NCBI GenBank assembly: GCA_021821945.1
Contig: JAJZTF010000003.1
Location: forward strand, 131,615-195,614
DNA from: Pseudomonadota bacterium
GTDB lineage: Bacteria; Pseudomonadota; Gammaproteobacteria; Burkholderiales; Gallionellaceae
Direction of reading: 5' to 3'
Length of the DNA stretch: 64,000 nt
Shown here: in pieces, positions 30,257 through 39,355 of the stretch
Position numbering within the stretch: the first letter of the stretch is position 1
Layout of the letters: every line of letters starts with the position of its first letter
Notes under the pieces: model-generated
The model's input: the letters and a program-made list of their open reading frames with translations, nothing else
What the model was told of the DNA's origin: nothing
Database searches by the model: none
Program-made: the position numbers and the translations under genes

Positions 30257-31483
30257 TTAGGCTGCATGTCCTCTCAGATGGACAATCTTTGCGCCCGCTT
30301 CTATTGAATCAAGATAGTCTGCCCAATGTTGCATCATTTTTTTGCGTTCAATCAGATATTCAGCGCGGTTGTATGCACCTCGTACCTCATTGCGCTCGCA
30401 GTGTGCAAGCTGGCGTTCGATTACGTCAGGGTTGAAGCCGGTTTCGTTGAGAATAGTGGAAGCCACCGCGCGGAAGCCGTGGCCTGTCATTTTGCCTTTG
30501 TAACCCAAACGGTACAGGGCAAACAACATAGTGTTGTTGCTGATGGGTTTATCCCGATTTCGTCCAGGGAACACAAAACGACTACCGCCCGATATTTCCT
30601 TGAGCTCTTCGAGTTTCTCAATCGTTTGTTTTGCTAGCGGAACAATGTGCTCGGTTTTCATTTTCATGCGGGCGGCGGGGATAATCCATAAGGCGTTAGC
30701 CAGATCAAATTCATTCCATTCTGCACCAATCAGCTCGTTGGTACGTACAAAAGTTTGAGCCAATAGCTGCATGGCAAGGCGGGTTTGCTTGTCGCCAATT
30801 TCTTCATATTTTGCAATAGCACGCAACAGGTCGGGGAGTTCTTCAGGGCGGACGGCAGATTGATGTTTCTTTACATGCGGGGTGAGTGCGCCGCGCAGGT
30901 CGGCGGCAAGATTTCGAGTGCAACGGCCAGTAGCGATGCCATAGCGAAATACTTGCCCACATACCTGCAATACCCGATGAGCCAGATCATATGCGCCACG
31001 AGCTTCAATTTTGCGGATGGTTTCCAACAGTTCCAATGCATTTATCTGGTCAATCGGGCGCTTTCCCAGTGTGGGGAAAATGTTGCTTTCAAGGCGGCGT
31101 TTCACATCGCTGGCATGATGTTCGACCCATGTGTGTACTTGCTTGTTGTACCACTCTAGCGCGACTGCCTCGAATGAATTCGCATTGGCGAGCTTATTGC
31201 GCAAGTTGTTTGCCTTGCGTTCAGCAGAAGGGTCGAGGTTTGCTTGTAGCTGTTTGCGCAGTTCGTCGCGTTTTTTCCGAGCATCGCTCAGGCTGACCTT
31301 GGGATATACGCCTAGGGATAAAGATTTTTCCTTGTCTCCATGCCAGTAACGCAATCGCCAATATTTCCGGCCATCGAGATAAATCCACAAGTAAAGTCCG
31401 CCGCCATCATGGAGCTTGCGTACGTTTGCACCATTGCTGGTAGCGTTCTTACATTCGGCTGCTGACAGCAAATTCGTGGCCAT
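30257..31483 (-). CDS. P4-type tyrosine integrase
   Basis: The 408-residue recombinase has the DUF4102-type arm-binding N-terminus (LHDGGGLYLWIYLDGRKYW), a SAM-like core-binding domain (about 100-200) and a complete catalytic set: R247 (FVRTNELIG), H335-x2-R338 (HGFR), H361 (LAHCE) and Y371 (AYNRAEYL). It should be active. It reads away from tRNA-Ser(UGA), with 161 bp between the gene start and the tRNA 3' end, the usual layout for islands inserted in tRNA genes. GC is visibly lower than in neighbouring core genes. Confidence 0.95.
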   Translation of the reverse strand: MATNLLSAAECKNATSNGANVRKLHDGGGLYLWIYLDGRKYWRLRYWHGDKEKSLSLGVYPKVSLSDARKKRDELRKQLQANLDPSAERKANNLRNKLANANSFEAVALEWYNKQVHTWVEHHASDVKRRLESNIFPTLGKRPIDQINALELLETIRKIEARGAYDLAHRVLQVCGQVFRYGIATGRCTRNLAADLRGALTPHVKKHQSAVRPEELPDLLRAIAKYEEIGDKQTRLAMQLLAQTFVRTNELIGAEWNEFDLANALWIIPAARMKMKTEHIVPLAKQTIEKLEELKEISGGSRFVFPGRNRDKPISNNTMLFALYRLGYKGKMTGHGFRAVASTILNETGFNPDVIERQLAHCERNEVRGAYNRAEYLIERKKMMQHWADYLDSIEAGAKIVHLRGHAA

Positions 31484-31644
31484 CGTGGTAACTCCTGCGC
31501 GTTCGAAAAGTTACCACAAAAGTTACCACGGTTTGCGACTGGATGCAAATGGAAGTTACTGCACCGAGATATACGCTTACTTTCGTATAAATCTATGTTT
31601 TTATGATGATCGTGGATTTTTTTGGAAGTTTCTGGAAGTCTTTT

Positions 31645-31734
31645 TGGCGGAAGCGGTGAGATTCGAACTCACGGAGGACTCTCATCCTCGCTGGTTTTCA
31701 AGACCAGTGCCTTAAACCGCTCGGCCACACTTCC
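31645..31734 (-). tRNA. tRNA-Ser (anticodon UGA)
   Basis: A 90-nt class II tRNA on the minus strand. The acceptor GGAAGTG pairs with CGCTTCC, followed by discriminator G and an encoded CCA (31647-31645). The anticodon loop in CTGGT-CTTGAAA-ACCAG gives TGA. A long variable arm and T-arm GAGTTCGAATCTC are present. Its 3' end faces the integrase gene and is the likely attachment site. Confidence 0.96.
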
Positions 31735-31813
31735 TGAGTTTTGACAGACGGCACGGGCCGACTCAAAGTCGCCGCGCATTTTGAACGAAGGCACGCGGCG
31801 TGTCCAGAATTTT

Positions 31814-32257
31814 TTAGGCGCGTATGCAGTCTGCCCAGTTGTTCGGGGTTTCGAAAATCCTGATGCGCTCTAACCTCAGATGATTCCCGTAGGTGTCCTG
31901 ATAGGCGGGATTCAAAATGCCGAAGGCGAGTTCGGCGAGATTTTCGGCGGTGGGGACGACATCCATCACAACGGTCTTGTGGTCCGGCATGCCGGATAGA
32001 AATTCGCATACCTTCTTGTCCCCTCGATAGACCAGGAATGCATGATCCCAATGATCGACGAGCTGCTGCTGCGCGATGCGTTTCACGTCGGAAAAATCCA
32101 TCACCATGCCCTGTTCGGACTGGCCCTCTGCATTGATGATGTCGCCTGAGAGCGTGATCTCGATCGCATAGCGGTGGCCGTGCAGATGCCTGCACTGGCT
32201 GTTGTGGTTGGGGATGCGGTGGCCTGCATCGAATTCAAGGCGGCGGGTGATGAGCAT
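31814..32257 (-). CDS. queD: 6-carboxy-5,6,7,8-tetrahydropterin synthase
   Basis: The 147-residue protein starts MLITRRLEFDAGHRIPNHNS. Zinc ligands are H13, H26 and H28 (CRHLHGH), with Cys22 as the catalytic nucleophile. GMVMDFSDVK, LDHAFL-like WDHAFLV and VPTAENLAELAF are QueD features. It makes the second intermediate of queuosine synthesis from dihydroneopterin triphosphate. The downstream genes queA and tgt are at 15-17 kb; no queC, queE or queF is visible here. It starts 39 bp beyond the TgpA-like gene. Confidence 0.93.
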   Translation of the reverse strand: MLITRRLEFDAGHRIPNHNSQCRHLHGHRYAIEITLSGDIINAEGQSEQGMVMDFSDVKRIAQQQLVDHWDHAFLVYRGDKKVCEFLSGMPDHKTVVMDVVPTAENLAELAFGILNPAYQDTYGNHLRLERIRIFETPNNWADCIRA

Positions 32258-32296
32258 GGCGATAAACTGGATTGCTGATGGGCGGATTATACTCCT

Positions 32297-34198
32297 TCAT
32301 GCCCTGAATGCTGATGCGAGCCGCTTGAGTTTCTCCTCCCCCTCCTTGGAACCTGAATAGCGCAGCCGGATGTAAAGCTCGGCGATCTCGCGGAATCCTG
32401 TCGCGAGATCGGGGCGGGTCATTGCGATGCGCGTCGCATAGTCCAGAGGCCCCTCGTGCTGGAGGCGCGGAAGGCCTGCTCTTTCGAGTTTTTTGCATGC
32501 CTTGAGCCAGGCTTTCTGCGCCCTGTCGGTCTTTTTCAGGAAAAGGTCGCGCAGCATGTAGAGCGCAAAAAGGCAGACGATGAATCCCATCGCAGCCGCG
32601 AGATACGCTATTTGTCTGGTCGCCGATGTGAGGCCGATGCGCGAGAGATAGGCGAACTGGTTCTCGCTGTTGTAACCCAGAACCCACTGGTTCCACCGGT
32701 AGGAGAGTGCATCCCAGTTCATGCGCAGGCTGTGCATCCATGCTGCGCCATCCGCGACCGGCAGCGCTGGGGTCTCCAAGGTGGAAAGGCCGCGCGCGAC
32801 ACGCTCCGGCGAGATTGCCGCCGTCGGATCCATGCGCCGCCAGCCAGCACCCTTCAGCCAGACCTCGGCCCAAGCGTGCGCATCGGACTGGCGTACGATG
32901 TAGTATCGGCCCGCCGGGTTGTATTCGCCCCCCTGATATCCCGTCACCACCCGCGCCGGTATGCCCGCTGCCCGCATCAGGAAGACGAAGCCGGATGCAT
33001 AGTGCTCGCAGTAACCCTCCCGGGTCGAGAACAGGAAATCGTCTACGCTGCCGGCGGGCCTGGGATCCAGCGTGTAGCGGAAATCCTGGTCATGGAAATA
33101 AGCCAGCGCGCGTCCGATCAGCTGTTCATCGCTGATGCCCTGACTGCGCCACTTGGCTGCAAGCGCCACCGCTTTCGGGCCGATCCCCGTAGGCAGCCGC
33201 AATGCGCGCTTGAGTTCGGCATCCGACTCCTGGAGATTGGCCCGGTAGGAAAGCACCGACCGGGCGTCGTAGATGATGCGTTCATGGATGGGTCTGGAAC
33301 TGATCGCCTGGAAGTCGTAGGTCAGCCTTGCAGGCATGGTGATTCCGTCCGGCATGTCCAGCGCGAATAGCCAGTTCTTGTTGTTTGGCTCGAGCGTCAC
33401 CTCGTATTCGACCGGGTCGGATGCGTCCGAAAGCCTGGGTGCCACGACATCGCTGGCTCTGCCTCTGGTCCATTCCCTGCCGTCGAAATCCCAGAGCACG
33501 GGGCCACGCCAGTACATCTGGTCGCGGCGCGGGATTCGGCCCTTATACCTGACCCGGAAGGCCACGTCGTCGGACAGGATGAGGTGCGCCATGCTGCCGG
33601 GCGACATCCTGTCGTCCAGGCCGCTCCTTGACGAGTAGGCGTCCTGGGGCAGCCCCCAGAGCGGGCCCTGTATCCTTGGAAAAAGCAGGAATAGGATGAG
33701 GGTGAGCGGGAGCGCCTGCAGCAGCAGCGTCGATGCGACCTTGAAGCGATCCCTGAATGCGCTTCCCGGCATGTTGAGATGCACCCATGAGGCCGTGATC
33801 ACCAGCAATGTTGCGATCAGATACAAGCCTGTGGCAAGGCTTTGCGAATAGAGGAAATTGACGATGATGCTGAAGCAGCAGAGATAGATCAGCGCAATCG
33901 CGTCCCGCCGGTTTCTGATTTCCATCAGCTTGAGGGAGGCCAGAAGGGCGAGCAGCGCGATGCCGACCTCGCGTCCGAACAGGGTGTGAAATTCGATGAG
34001 TATCCCGAGCAGGGAGGCGATCGTGATGACAAGAAGCGGAATGCGGCCTGGCAGGGGGAGGCCGGAATGCGCAAGATAGCTGCGCCATAGCAGGAGTACC
34101 GCGCCCAGTGCGCTTATCCAGGCAGGAAGGTGGGGGGCGTGGGGCACTGTCACCATCAGCACGCATAACACCAGGCTGTAGATCAGCTCGCGGCTCAT
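32297..34198 (-). CDS. TgpA-like transglutaminase domain membrane protein
   Basis: A 633-residue protein with about six N-terminal helices (DUF3488, residues 1-180), a periplasmic part with a transglutaminase core, another helix (about 545-565) and a cytoplasmic C-terminal domain (DUF4129-like). The catalytic triad is visible: Cys in REGYCEHYASGF (about 396), His in SDAHAWAEVW and Asp in RRMDPTAAI. TgpA-type proteins are linked to cell-envelope functions. It overlaps the DUF58 gene by 4 bp and is the third member of a MoxR-DUF58-TgpA operon. Confidence 0.93.
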   Translation of the reverse strand: MSRELIYSLVLCVLMVTVPHAPHLPAWISALGAVLLLWRSYLAHSGLPLPGRIPLLVITIASLLGILIEFHTLFGREVGIALLALLASLKLMEIRNRRDAIALIYLCCFSIIVNFLYSQSLATGLYLIATLLVITASWVHLNMPGSAFRDRFKVASTLLLQALPLTLILFLLFPRIQGPLWGLPQDAYSSRSGLDDRMSPGSMAHLILSDDVAFRVRYKGRIPRRDQMYWRGPVLWDFDGREWTRGRASDVVAPRLSDASDPVEYEVTLEPNNKNWLFALDMPDGITMPARLTYDFQAISSRPIHERIIYDARSVLSYRANLQESDAELKRALRLPTGIGPKAVALAAKWRSQGISDEQLIGRALAYFHDQDFRYTLDPRPAGSVDDFLFSTREGYCEHYASGFVFLMRAAGIPARVVTGYQGGEYNPAGRYYIVRQSDAHAWAEVWLKGAGWRRMDPTAAISPERVARGLSTLETPALPVADGAAWMHSLRMNWDALSYRWNQWVLGYNSENQFAYLSRIGLTSATRQIAYLAAAMGFIVCLFALYMLRDLFLKKTDRAQKAWLKACKKLERAGLPRLQHEGPLDYATRIAMTRPDLATGFREIAELYIRLRYSGSKEGEEKLKRLASAFRA

Positions 34199-35106
34199 TC
34201 CTGAATCCCGTAAAGCGCGAGCCTGGAGAGGCAGGATTCCCGATGCAAGGATCCGTTGCCGGGCCTTATTTCCTGATCGCCCAGTCTTAACCCGTAGGTC
34301 ATCCCCTTCGATTCCGCCTCCAGCACCCAGGCCGCCATGCGCGAGAGCTTGTCCTCGAGGTTTTCGTCACGGGCATCCTGCATGTCCAGCCACAGTTCAT
34401 CGCTGCGGCCCGAGAATTGCTTGACCAGCAATCCCCTTTCGCGCGCATAGGCCTTCCATGCGATCCTCGGCATCGCATCTCCCGGGACATAGGTGCGTAG
34501 CCCGGAAAAGTCGTCGTCGCCATGGGCTGCTGGAGGGGCGCCTCCCGGCAGCCTTGCGTCCGCCATGGGTCTGGGATAGACAAGGCACCTGACATCGAAA
34601 TGCAGATACGACCAGGCGCGGAACAGGCCCAGCGGGAATACCGTATATATCGTTATTCTTCCCGGCTCCAGCCATCCCCTTTTTTCGGCATGCCTGAGAA
34701 AGCAGGTTTCTGTCGTCCGGCCGGCCGGCACGTCGAAGCGGGTCTCATCGTTCAGGGCGAGCTGGTAGCGAGCGATCCTGCTGTGCAGATGCAGGGGGAA
34801 CCTGGCGGTTTCGCCCTGGAATACCGGCCCTGCGCGCCCCGCGCTGATTTCGAGATAGGCAAGGTTGCGGAAGGTATGCAGCATGGACGATATCGCCATC
34901 GTGAAAAGCAGGAAGGTCAGGATGTAGCCCAGGCTCAGGTTGTAATTGATGTCACCCAGCAGCATCAGAAGCAGGACGCCTGCCAGGGCAAGCCCCTGCC
35001 GGGTCGGCAGGATGAAGATGCGGCGCTGCGTGAGCGTGATTGGCCCCCGTTCGATCTTCGGGCGGAACAGCCAGTTCTTGAAACGGCGGTTTAGCGCGGC
35101 GAGCAC
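34195..35106 (-). CDS. DUF58 domain protein
   Basis: The 303-residue protein has two N-terminal helices (about 33-75) and the DUF58 motif LRTYVPGDAMPRIAWKAYAR (about 205-225), followed by a degenerate vWA-like end. The start is GTG. It lies 4 bp after the MoxR ATPase and overlaps the TgpA-like gene by 4 bp, so the three are translationally coupled. Such proteins are thought to act with MoxR chaperones in assembling or activating membrane/envelope factors. Confidence 0.9.
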   Translation of the reverse strand: MLAALNRRFKNWLFRPKIERGPITLTQRRIFILPTRQGLALAGVLLLMLLGDINYNLSLGYILTFLLFTMAISSMLHTFRNLAYLEISAGRAGPVFQGETARFPLHLHSRIARYQLALNDETRFDVPAGRTTETCFLRHAEKRGWLEPGRITIYTVFPLGLFRAWSYLHFDVRCLVYPRPMADARLPGGAPPAAHGDDDFSGLRTYVPGDAMPRIAWKAYARERGLLVKQFSGRSDELWLDMQDARDENLEDKLSRMAAWVLEAESKGMTYGLRLGDQEIRPGNGSLHRESCLSRLALYGIQE

Positions 35107-35110
35107 GGCA

Positions 35111-36001
35111 TTACGGGATCGCCACCGCTTCGATCAGGTCTGCAGGGTCGCCCGCCATGGGGAGGCGATGGCTTGCCACCCCGGGAAGCACGCTTTGCAC
35201 GTCTTCCGGCAACACCGCATTCCTGCCGTCTATCAGTGCCCAGGCTCGCGCCGCCGAGAGCAGGGCAAGTCCTGCCCTGGGACTCAGGCCCTGGGCGTAA
35301 TGGGCGGACTCCCTTGTGTGGCGCAGCAGGGCCTGGACGTAGTCGAGAAGGGCCTCCGACACGAAGACTTTTTGGGCCAGCCGCTGCAGCTCCAGGAGCC
35401 CTGCCGCATCCAATTGTGGATCGAGCCCTGAGATGATCTCCCTGCGGTCCATGCCGGAGAGCAGGCCTCGCTCGGCGACGGGATCGGGATAGCCCATCTC
35501 GATGCGCATCAGGAAGCGGTCGAGCTGAGATTCGGGCAGGGGATAGGTGCCTGTCTGGTGAGAGGGGTTCTGGGTTGCGATCACGAAGAAGGGCTCGGGC
35601 AGCTTGCGTGTCTCTCCCTCCACGGTGACCTGGTGTTCCTCCATCGCCTCCAGCAGTGCGCTCTGCGCCTTGGGTGTTGCGCGGTTCACCTCGTCCGCCA
35701 GCAGCATCTGCGAGAATATCGGGCCGGGGTGGAATCTGAACTTGTTGCTGTCGCGCTCGAAAACCGATACGCCCAGGATGTCCGCGGGAAGAAGATCGCT
35801 GGTGAACTGGATGCGCGAGAATTGCAGACCCAGCGTGCGCGCCAGAACATGGGCCAGCGTGGTCTTGCCGACTCCGGGAACATCCTCGATCAGAAGATGG
35901 CCCCTTGCGATCACGCAGGCGAGCGCGCAGCGGATCTGTTTTGGTTTTCCGAGTATCGCGCCTTCGATTTGTGCGATCACGTTTTGCAGATTTCGTGTCA
36001 T
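35111..36001 (-). CDS. MoxR family AAA ATPase
   Basis: A 296-residue AAA+ protein with Walker A EDVPGVGKTTLAH (about 38-50), Walker B ILLADEVNRA (LLADEVNR), sensor FFVIATQNPSHQTGTYPLPESQLDRFLM and the lid region. PLPESQLDRF is specific for MoxR-type ATPases. It is expected to be a chaperone for the downstream DUF58 and TgpA-like proteins. It follows the Mth938-fold gene by 2 bp. Confidence 0.94.
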   Translation of the reverse strand: MTRNLQNVIAQIEGAILGKPKQIRCALACVIARGHLLIEDVPGVGKTTLAHVLARTLGLQFSRIQFTSDLLPADILGVSVFERDSNKFRFHPGPIFSQMLLADEVNRATPKAQSALLEAMEEHQVTVEGETRKLPEPFFVIATQNPSHQTGTYPLPESQLDRFLMRIEMGYPDPVAERGLLSGMDRREIISGLDPQLDAAGLLELQRLAQKVFVSEALLDYVQALLRHTRESAHYAQGLSPRAGLALLSAARAWALIDGRNAVLPEDVQSVLPGVASHRLPMAGDPADLIEAVAIP

Positions 36002-36003
36002 CG

Positions 36004-36378
36004 CTATTTGGAAATCAGGATGGCGGCGACCGCCTTGCGGTCTTCCGCGACCAGTATGTTGTAGGTGCGGCAGGCGGCAGGAGTGTCCATGAACTCGACG
36101 CCTATGCCGGCTTCGGTGAGCTTCCGGTAGAGGCGGGGATGAGCGAAGCGCTGGGTGTTGCCTGTGCCAAAGAGCAGCACTTCCGGCCGCATTTCCAGGA
36201 AGTAGTCGAAGTGCGCTTCGTCAAGATCCTCGAAGCGCGCGACAGGCCAGTCGCTCAGGACTTCGCCTGCAATGACGACGATGCTGCCTTCAAAGCGCTC
36301 CTTGTTGACCAGTACATGGTCTTCCGCGTAGCCTGTGAAGAGCTTGATGTCGGCCGGGCCGGCCAGGTGCAGTTTCAT
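36004..36378 (-). CDS. Mth938-fold (DUF498/NDUFAF3-like) protein
   Basis: The 124-residue protein has the pattern FEGSIVVIAGEVLSDWPV, RPEVLLFGTGNTQRF and GIGVEFMDTPAACRTYNILVAEDRKAVAAI, typical of the Mth938-like domain. Mitochondrial relatives are complex I assembly factors; the bacterial role is not settled. It ends 2 bp before moxR. Confidence 0.85.
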   Translation of the reverse strand: MKLHLAGPADIKLFTGYAEDHVLVNKERFEGSIVVIAGEVLSDWPVARFEDLDEAHFDYFLEMRPEVLLFGTGNTQRFAHPRLYRKLTEAGIGVEFMDTPAACRTYNILVAEDRKAVAAILISK

Positions 36379-36476
36379 TTGAAGCCTCGCAGTGGACAGG
36401 ATGCGAGTTTAGAGGCTGGCTGGGATGCGCGTCAAACGGCGGATAAGTTTCGGGAAGAAATGCGGCCGAAGCAGAC

Positions 36477-37475
36477 TCATCCTTCACGCAAAAGCCGGAA
36501 GATCAGCCATGCCGAGATCGCAGTCAAAGCGGAAGAAATCAGAAGCAGTATCCAGAAGCCGAAATCGCTGCCCCTGAAAGGCATGCCGCCGACGTTCATG
36601 CCGAAGAGTGCGCCCACCACGGTCATGGGCAGGGACATGACCGTCACCGAGGTCAGGATGAACAGGCTGTGATTGGTCTTTTCGCTCACCCTTGCGGCGA
36701 TATCCTCCTCCAGCAGGCTGATGCGATCCTGCAGATTCATCATGTCCCTTGCCGCCACCGAAAAATTCTCGGTGGCGAACTGCAGGTAATCGAGCTCTTC
36801 ATCCTTCGCCCATTTTGGCGGACGGCTCACTATTCTGAAGATGGAATCCGGTTCGGGTGCGAGCAGCCTCTGCAGCCTCACGAGATCGCGGCGGAAGTGG
36901 CCCAGCGATGACCGCTTTGGCAGCTTGTTGTGCAGGAGTTTGTCTTCTATGTCGTTGGCGGCATCGGCGATCTTGCGCAGGATCTCGAACAATACATCCG
37001 CCTGTTCCGAGAGCAGTTCCGTGACCAGCGAAAGTGGGCTGGGAAAGGCCTGTCCGGAATCGACAAGCCTTACGAGTTCACCGATCGAGCGAAGCGGCCT
37101 GTCCCATGCGCTCAGAAGCCAGTGCTGGCGCAGGCTGACCCACAGGGTGGCGATCTCCGGCTCCTTGCCGTCTGCAACATAATTCACGTCATTCATCACT
37201 GCGAAGAGTCCGTGATGCCTGCGGGTGAGACGCGAAGATCGGCGCTCTTCATGCAGTGTGTCCCTGAAAGTCATGCTGAGCTCGAGGTATTGAAGCCAGC
37301 GCTCTTCTATGCCATGCGGGCTGTCAAAGTGCAGCCAGATATATTCCTTCTCCGGGCGGGCAGCAAGCGCCAGCCATTCGAGTGCGGCCTGCTCATCCAG
37401 AAGCTGGCCCTGTCCTTCGCCGGAGAAGAGGTAGGAGAAAACAAGTCTGGCAGGCTTGTGTGGCTGTAAACTCAT
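36477..37475 (-). CDS. zntB: CorA-family transporter, ZntB type
   Basis: A 332-residue protein with a large cytoplasmic domain and two C-terminal helices (about 270-290, 305-325). The pore motif GMNVGGMPF is the ZntB form, associated with zinc (or other divalent) transport. The ATG at 37475 (MSLQPHKPA) is chosen over a frame extending to 37520. It differs clearly from the MgtE_N-CorA protein at 5.4 kb, which has GMS. Confidence 0.87.
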   Translation of the reverse strand: MSLQPHKPARLVFSYLFSGEGQGQLLDEQAALEWLALAARPEKEYIWLHFDSPHGIEERWLQYLELSMTFRDTLHEERRSSRLTRRHHGLFAVMNDVNYVADGKEPEIATLWVSLRQHWLLSAWDRPLRSIGELVRLVDSGQAFPSPLSLVTELLSEQADVLFEILRKIADAANDIEDKLLHNKLPKRSSLGHFRRDLVRLQRLLAPEPDSIFRIVSRPPKWAKDEELDYLQFATENFSVAARDMMNLQDRISLLEEDIAARVSEKTNHSLFILTSVTVMSLPMTVVGALFGMNVGGMPFRGSDFGFWILLLISSALTAISAWLIFRLLREG

Positions 37476-37654
37476 CGCGGAACCTGGTAAGCGCCATCCT
37501 CTGGCGGGGCATCGGACCATATGCTGTTCACTGTATCACAACAGGCCAGCCGCCAACAGGCCGGCGCTCGGCGCCAAAGCGCGTCGAGGCGCGGTCATTC
37601 CGGAATGCGCCTGCCTTGCTTGCGGGTGGATCTTGCAGGCGACGGAATCTCAGG

Positions 37655-37683
37655 TTGCACAAGTCCGGCAAAGCCGGTAGAAT
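37655..37683 (+). promoter_or_regulatory. Sigma70-type promoter for rpsT
   Basis: TTGCAC and TAGAAT are separated by 17 bp, ending 39 bp before the rpsT start. The stretch 37476-37722 between zntB and rpsT holds nothing else that I can support. Confidence 0.7.
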
Positions 37684-37722
37684 GCGCCCCTTTCATGCAA
37701 GCTGAATTCAAGGAGTAGTTTC

Positions 37723-37986
37723 ATGGCAAATAGCGCACAAGCCCGTAAGCGCGCGCGTCAGGCGGTCAAGCAGAATGCACACAACAGCAGCCTGCGCTCT
37801 GAATTGCGCACTGCGATCAAGAAGGTGATCAAGGCGATCGAGGCAGGCGACAAGGCCGCTGCCCAGTCCGTTTACCAGTCTTCTGTTAGCACGGTAGACA
37901 GGATCGCGGACAAGAAGATCATACACAAGAACAAGGCGGCGCGTCACAAGAGCCGCCTGTCTGCCGCCATCAAGGCGATGGCCTGA
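37723..37986 (+). CDS. rpsT: 30S ribosomal protein S20
   Basis: An 87-residue, strongly basic helical protein beginning [20 protein letters not shown] and containing [10 protein letters not shown] and [13 protein letters not shown], the S20 hallmarks. It has its own promoter and a strong terminator, as in other proteobacteria. AAGGAG lies 9 bases before the ATG. Confidence 0.98.
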   Translation: MANSAQARKRARQAVKQNAHNSSLRSELRTAIKKVIKAIEAGDKAAAQSVYQSSVSTVDRIADKKIIHKNKAARHKSRLSAAIKAMA

Positions 37987-38056
37987 TCGGTTTTCCCTGA
38001 TCGGCTGGCGAAGGCCGGCCTCCGGGTGGAATCGCGGCGGGCATGTTTCTGCCGCT

Positions 38057-38090
38057 ATCAAGCCGACAGCGATGTCGGCTTGATCGTTTT
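38057..38090 (+). terminator. Rho-independent terminator of rpsT
   Basis: A perfect 11-bp stem ATCAAGCCGAC/GTCGGCTTGAT with a 6-nt loop is followed by CGTTTT, about 70 bp after the rpsT stop. Confidence 0.88.
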
Positions 38091-38170
38091 ATGGTCCGGT
38101 ATCGGCCTTGATCTCGTCTGGGTGGTTTGGTTCAATACCGGTTTTCGGGTTTCTTGACCTAAGGTGCTGT

Positions 38171-39343
38171 ATGACGCATGTGATGAATACTTACGCCAGA
38201 CTTCCGGTCGCGTTTACGCGCGGCGAGGGCGCATGGCTTTGGGACAACGAAGGCAATCGCTATCTTGACGGGCTGTCCGGCATCGCGGTGAACACGCTGG
38301 GCCATGCGCATCCACGCTATACGGCGGCCTTGACTGCCCAGATCGGAAAGCTGATCCACTGCTCCAACGTCTACCGCGTGGAAGGTCAGGAGCTTCTGGC
38401 CGACAAGCTTTGCAGTCTCTCCGGCATGCAGGAGGTGTTCTTCTGCAATTCGGGTTGCGAGGCCAACGAGGCCGCGATCAAGCTTGCGCGCATGCATGGT
38501 CACAAGAAAAACATAGAGGTTCCCTCCATCATCGTGATGGAAAAGGCCTTTCACGGACGCACGCTGGCCACCCTGTCGGCCACCGGAAACCGCAAGGTTC
38601 AGGCCGGTTTCGAGCCGCTGGTCACGGGTTTCGTGCGCGTTCCCTACAACGACCTCGAGGCGATCCGCCAGGTCGCCCAGCACAACTCGAGCGTGGTCGC
38701 GATACTGGTCGAACCCATACAGGGTGAGGGCGGAATACGCCTGGGCGACATTTCCTACCTGCAGGAACTTCGCAGGATATGCGACGAGCACGACTGGCTC
38801 TTGATGCTGGACGAGGTGCAGTGCGGCATCGGCCGCACCGGAAAATGGTTTGCATATCAGCATGCGGGCATCCTGCCCGACGTGATGACGCTGGCAAAAG
38901 GTCTGGGCTCGGGCATGCCGATAGGCGCATGCCTCGCATCGGGCAAGGCCGCAGGCACTTTCGGGCCTGGCAACCACGGTTCGACATTCGGCGGTAACCC
39001 GCTGGCCTGCACCGCGGGACTTGCAACGCTCAACATCCTCGAGGAGGATGGGTTGCTTCACCATGCTGAGAGGCTGGGCGGGCTGATATGCCGGAATCTC
39101 GAGAGCGGCCTGCAAGGGGTCAAGGGCGTGGTCGACATACGCGGCCAGGGATTGATGATAGGCATCGAACTTGCCAAACCCTGCGCCGATATCGTGAAGC
39201 AGGCATTGGCACGCGGCCTCCTGATCAACGTGACCGCAGACAACGTGATCCGTCTCTTGCCTCCGCTGGTGATGACCGAGGAAGAAGGGGAAAGACTGGC
39301 GGACATCCTATGCCCGCTCATCAAAGAATTCTTGCAAACCTGA
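38171..39343 (+). CDS. argD: Acetylornithine aminotransferase
   Basis: The 390-residue PLP enzyme converts N-acetylglutamate semialdehyde to N-acetylornithine. It begins MTHVMNTYARLPVAFTRGEG. The sequence has the fold-type I blocks FFCNSGCEANEAAIKLAR, FHGRTLATLSATG, LVEPIQGEGGI, LLMLDEVQCGIGRTGKWFA and MTLAKGLGSGMPIGA with the PLP Lys at about 243. The ATG at 38171 follows AAGG; the frame extends to 38108 without support. argF follows after 12 bp. Confidence 0.95.
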   Translation: MTHVMNTYARLPVAFTRGEGAWLWDNEGNRYLDGLSGIAVNTLGHAHPRYTAALTAQIGKLIHCSNVYRVEGQELLADKLCSLSGMQEVFFCNSGCEANEAAIKLARMHGHKKNIEVPSIIVMEKAFHGRTLATLSATGNRKVQAGFEPLVTGFVRVPYNDLEAIRQVAQHNSSVVAILVEPIQGEGGIRLGDISYLQELRRICDEHDWLLMLDEVQCGIGRTGKWFAYQHAGILPDVMTLAKGLGSGMPIGACLASGKAAGTFGPGNHGSTFGGNPLACTAGLATLNILEEDGLLHHAERLGGLICRNLESGLQGVKGVVDIRGQGLMIGIELAKPCADIVKQALARGLLINVTADNVIRLLPPLVMTEEEGERLADILCPLIKEFLQT

Positions 39344-39355
39344 CTGGAACACATC

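Larger units (their letters stand above)
27872..31645. mobile_element. Remnant genomic island at tRNA-Ser(UGA)
   Basis: A P4-type integrase gene lies next to the 3' end of tRNA-Ser(UGA). Between it and the 27.87-kb junction are a truncated glycosyltransferase, a DedA protein and a decayed ORF. By eye the bases are more AT-rich than the flanking genes. No second copy of the tRNA 3' end was found at the distal end, so the left boundary is defined only by the broken genes. This is inference from context. Confidence 0.6.
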
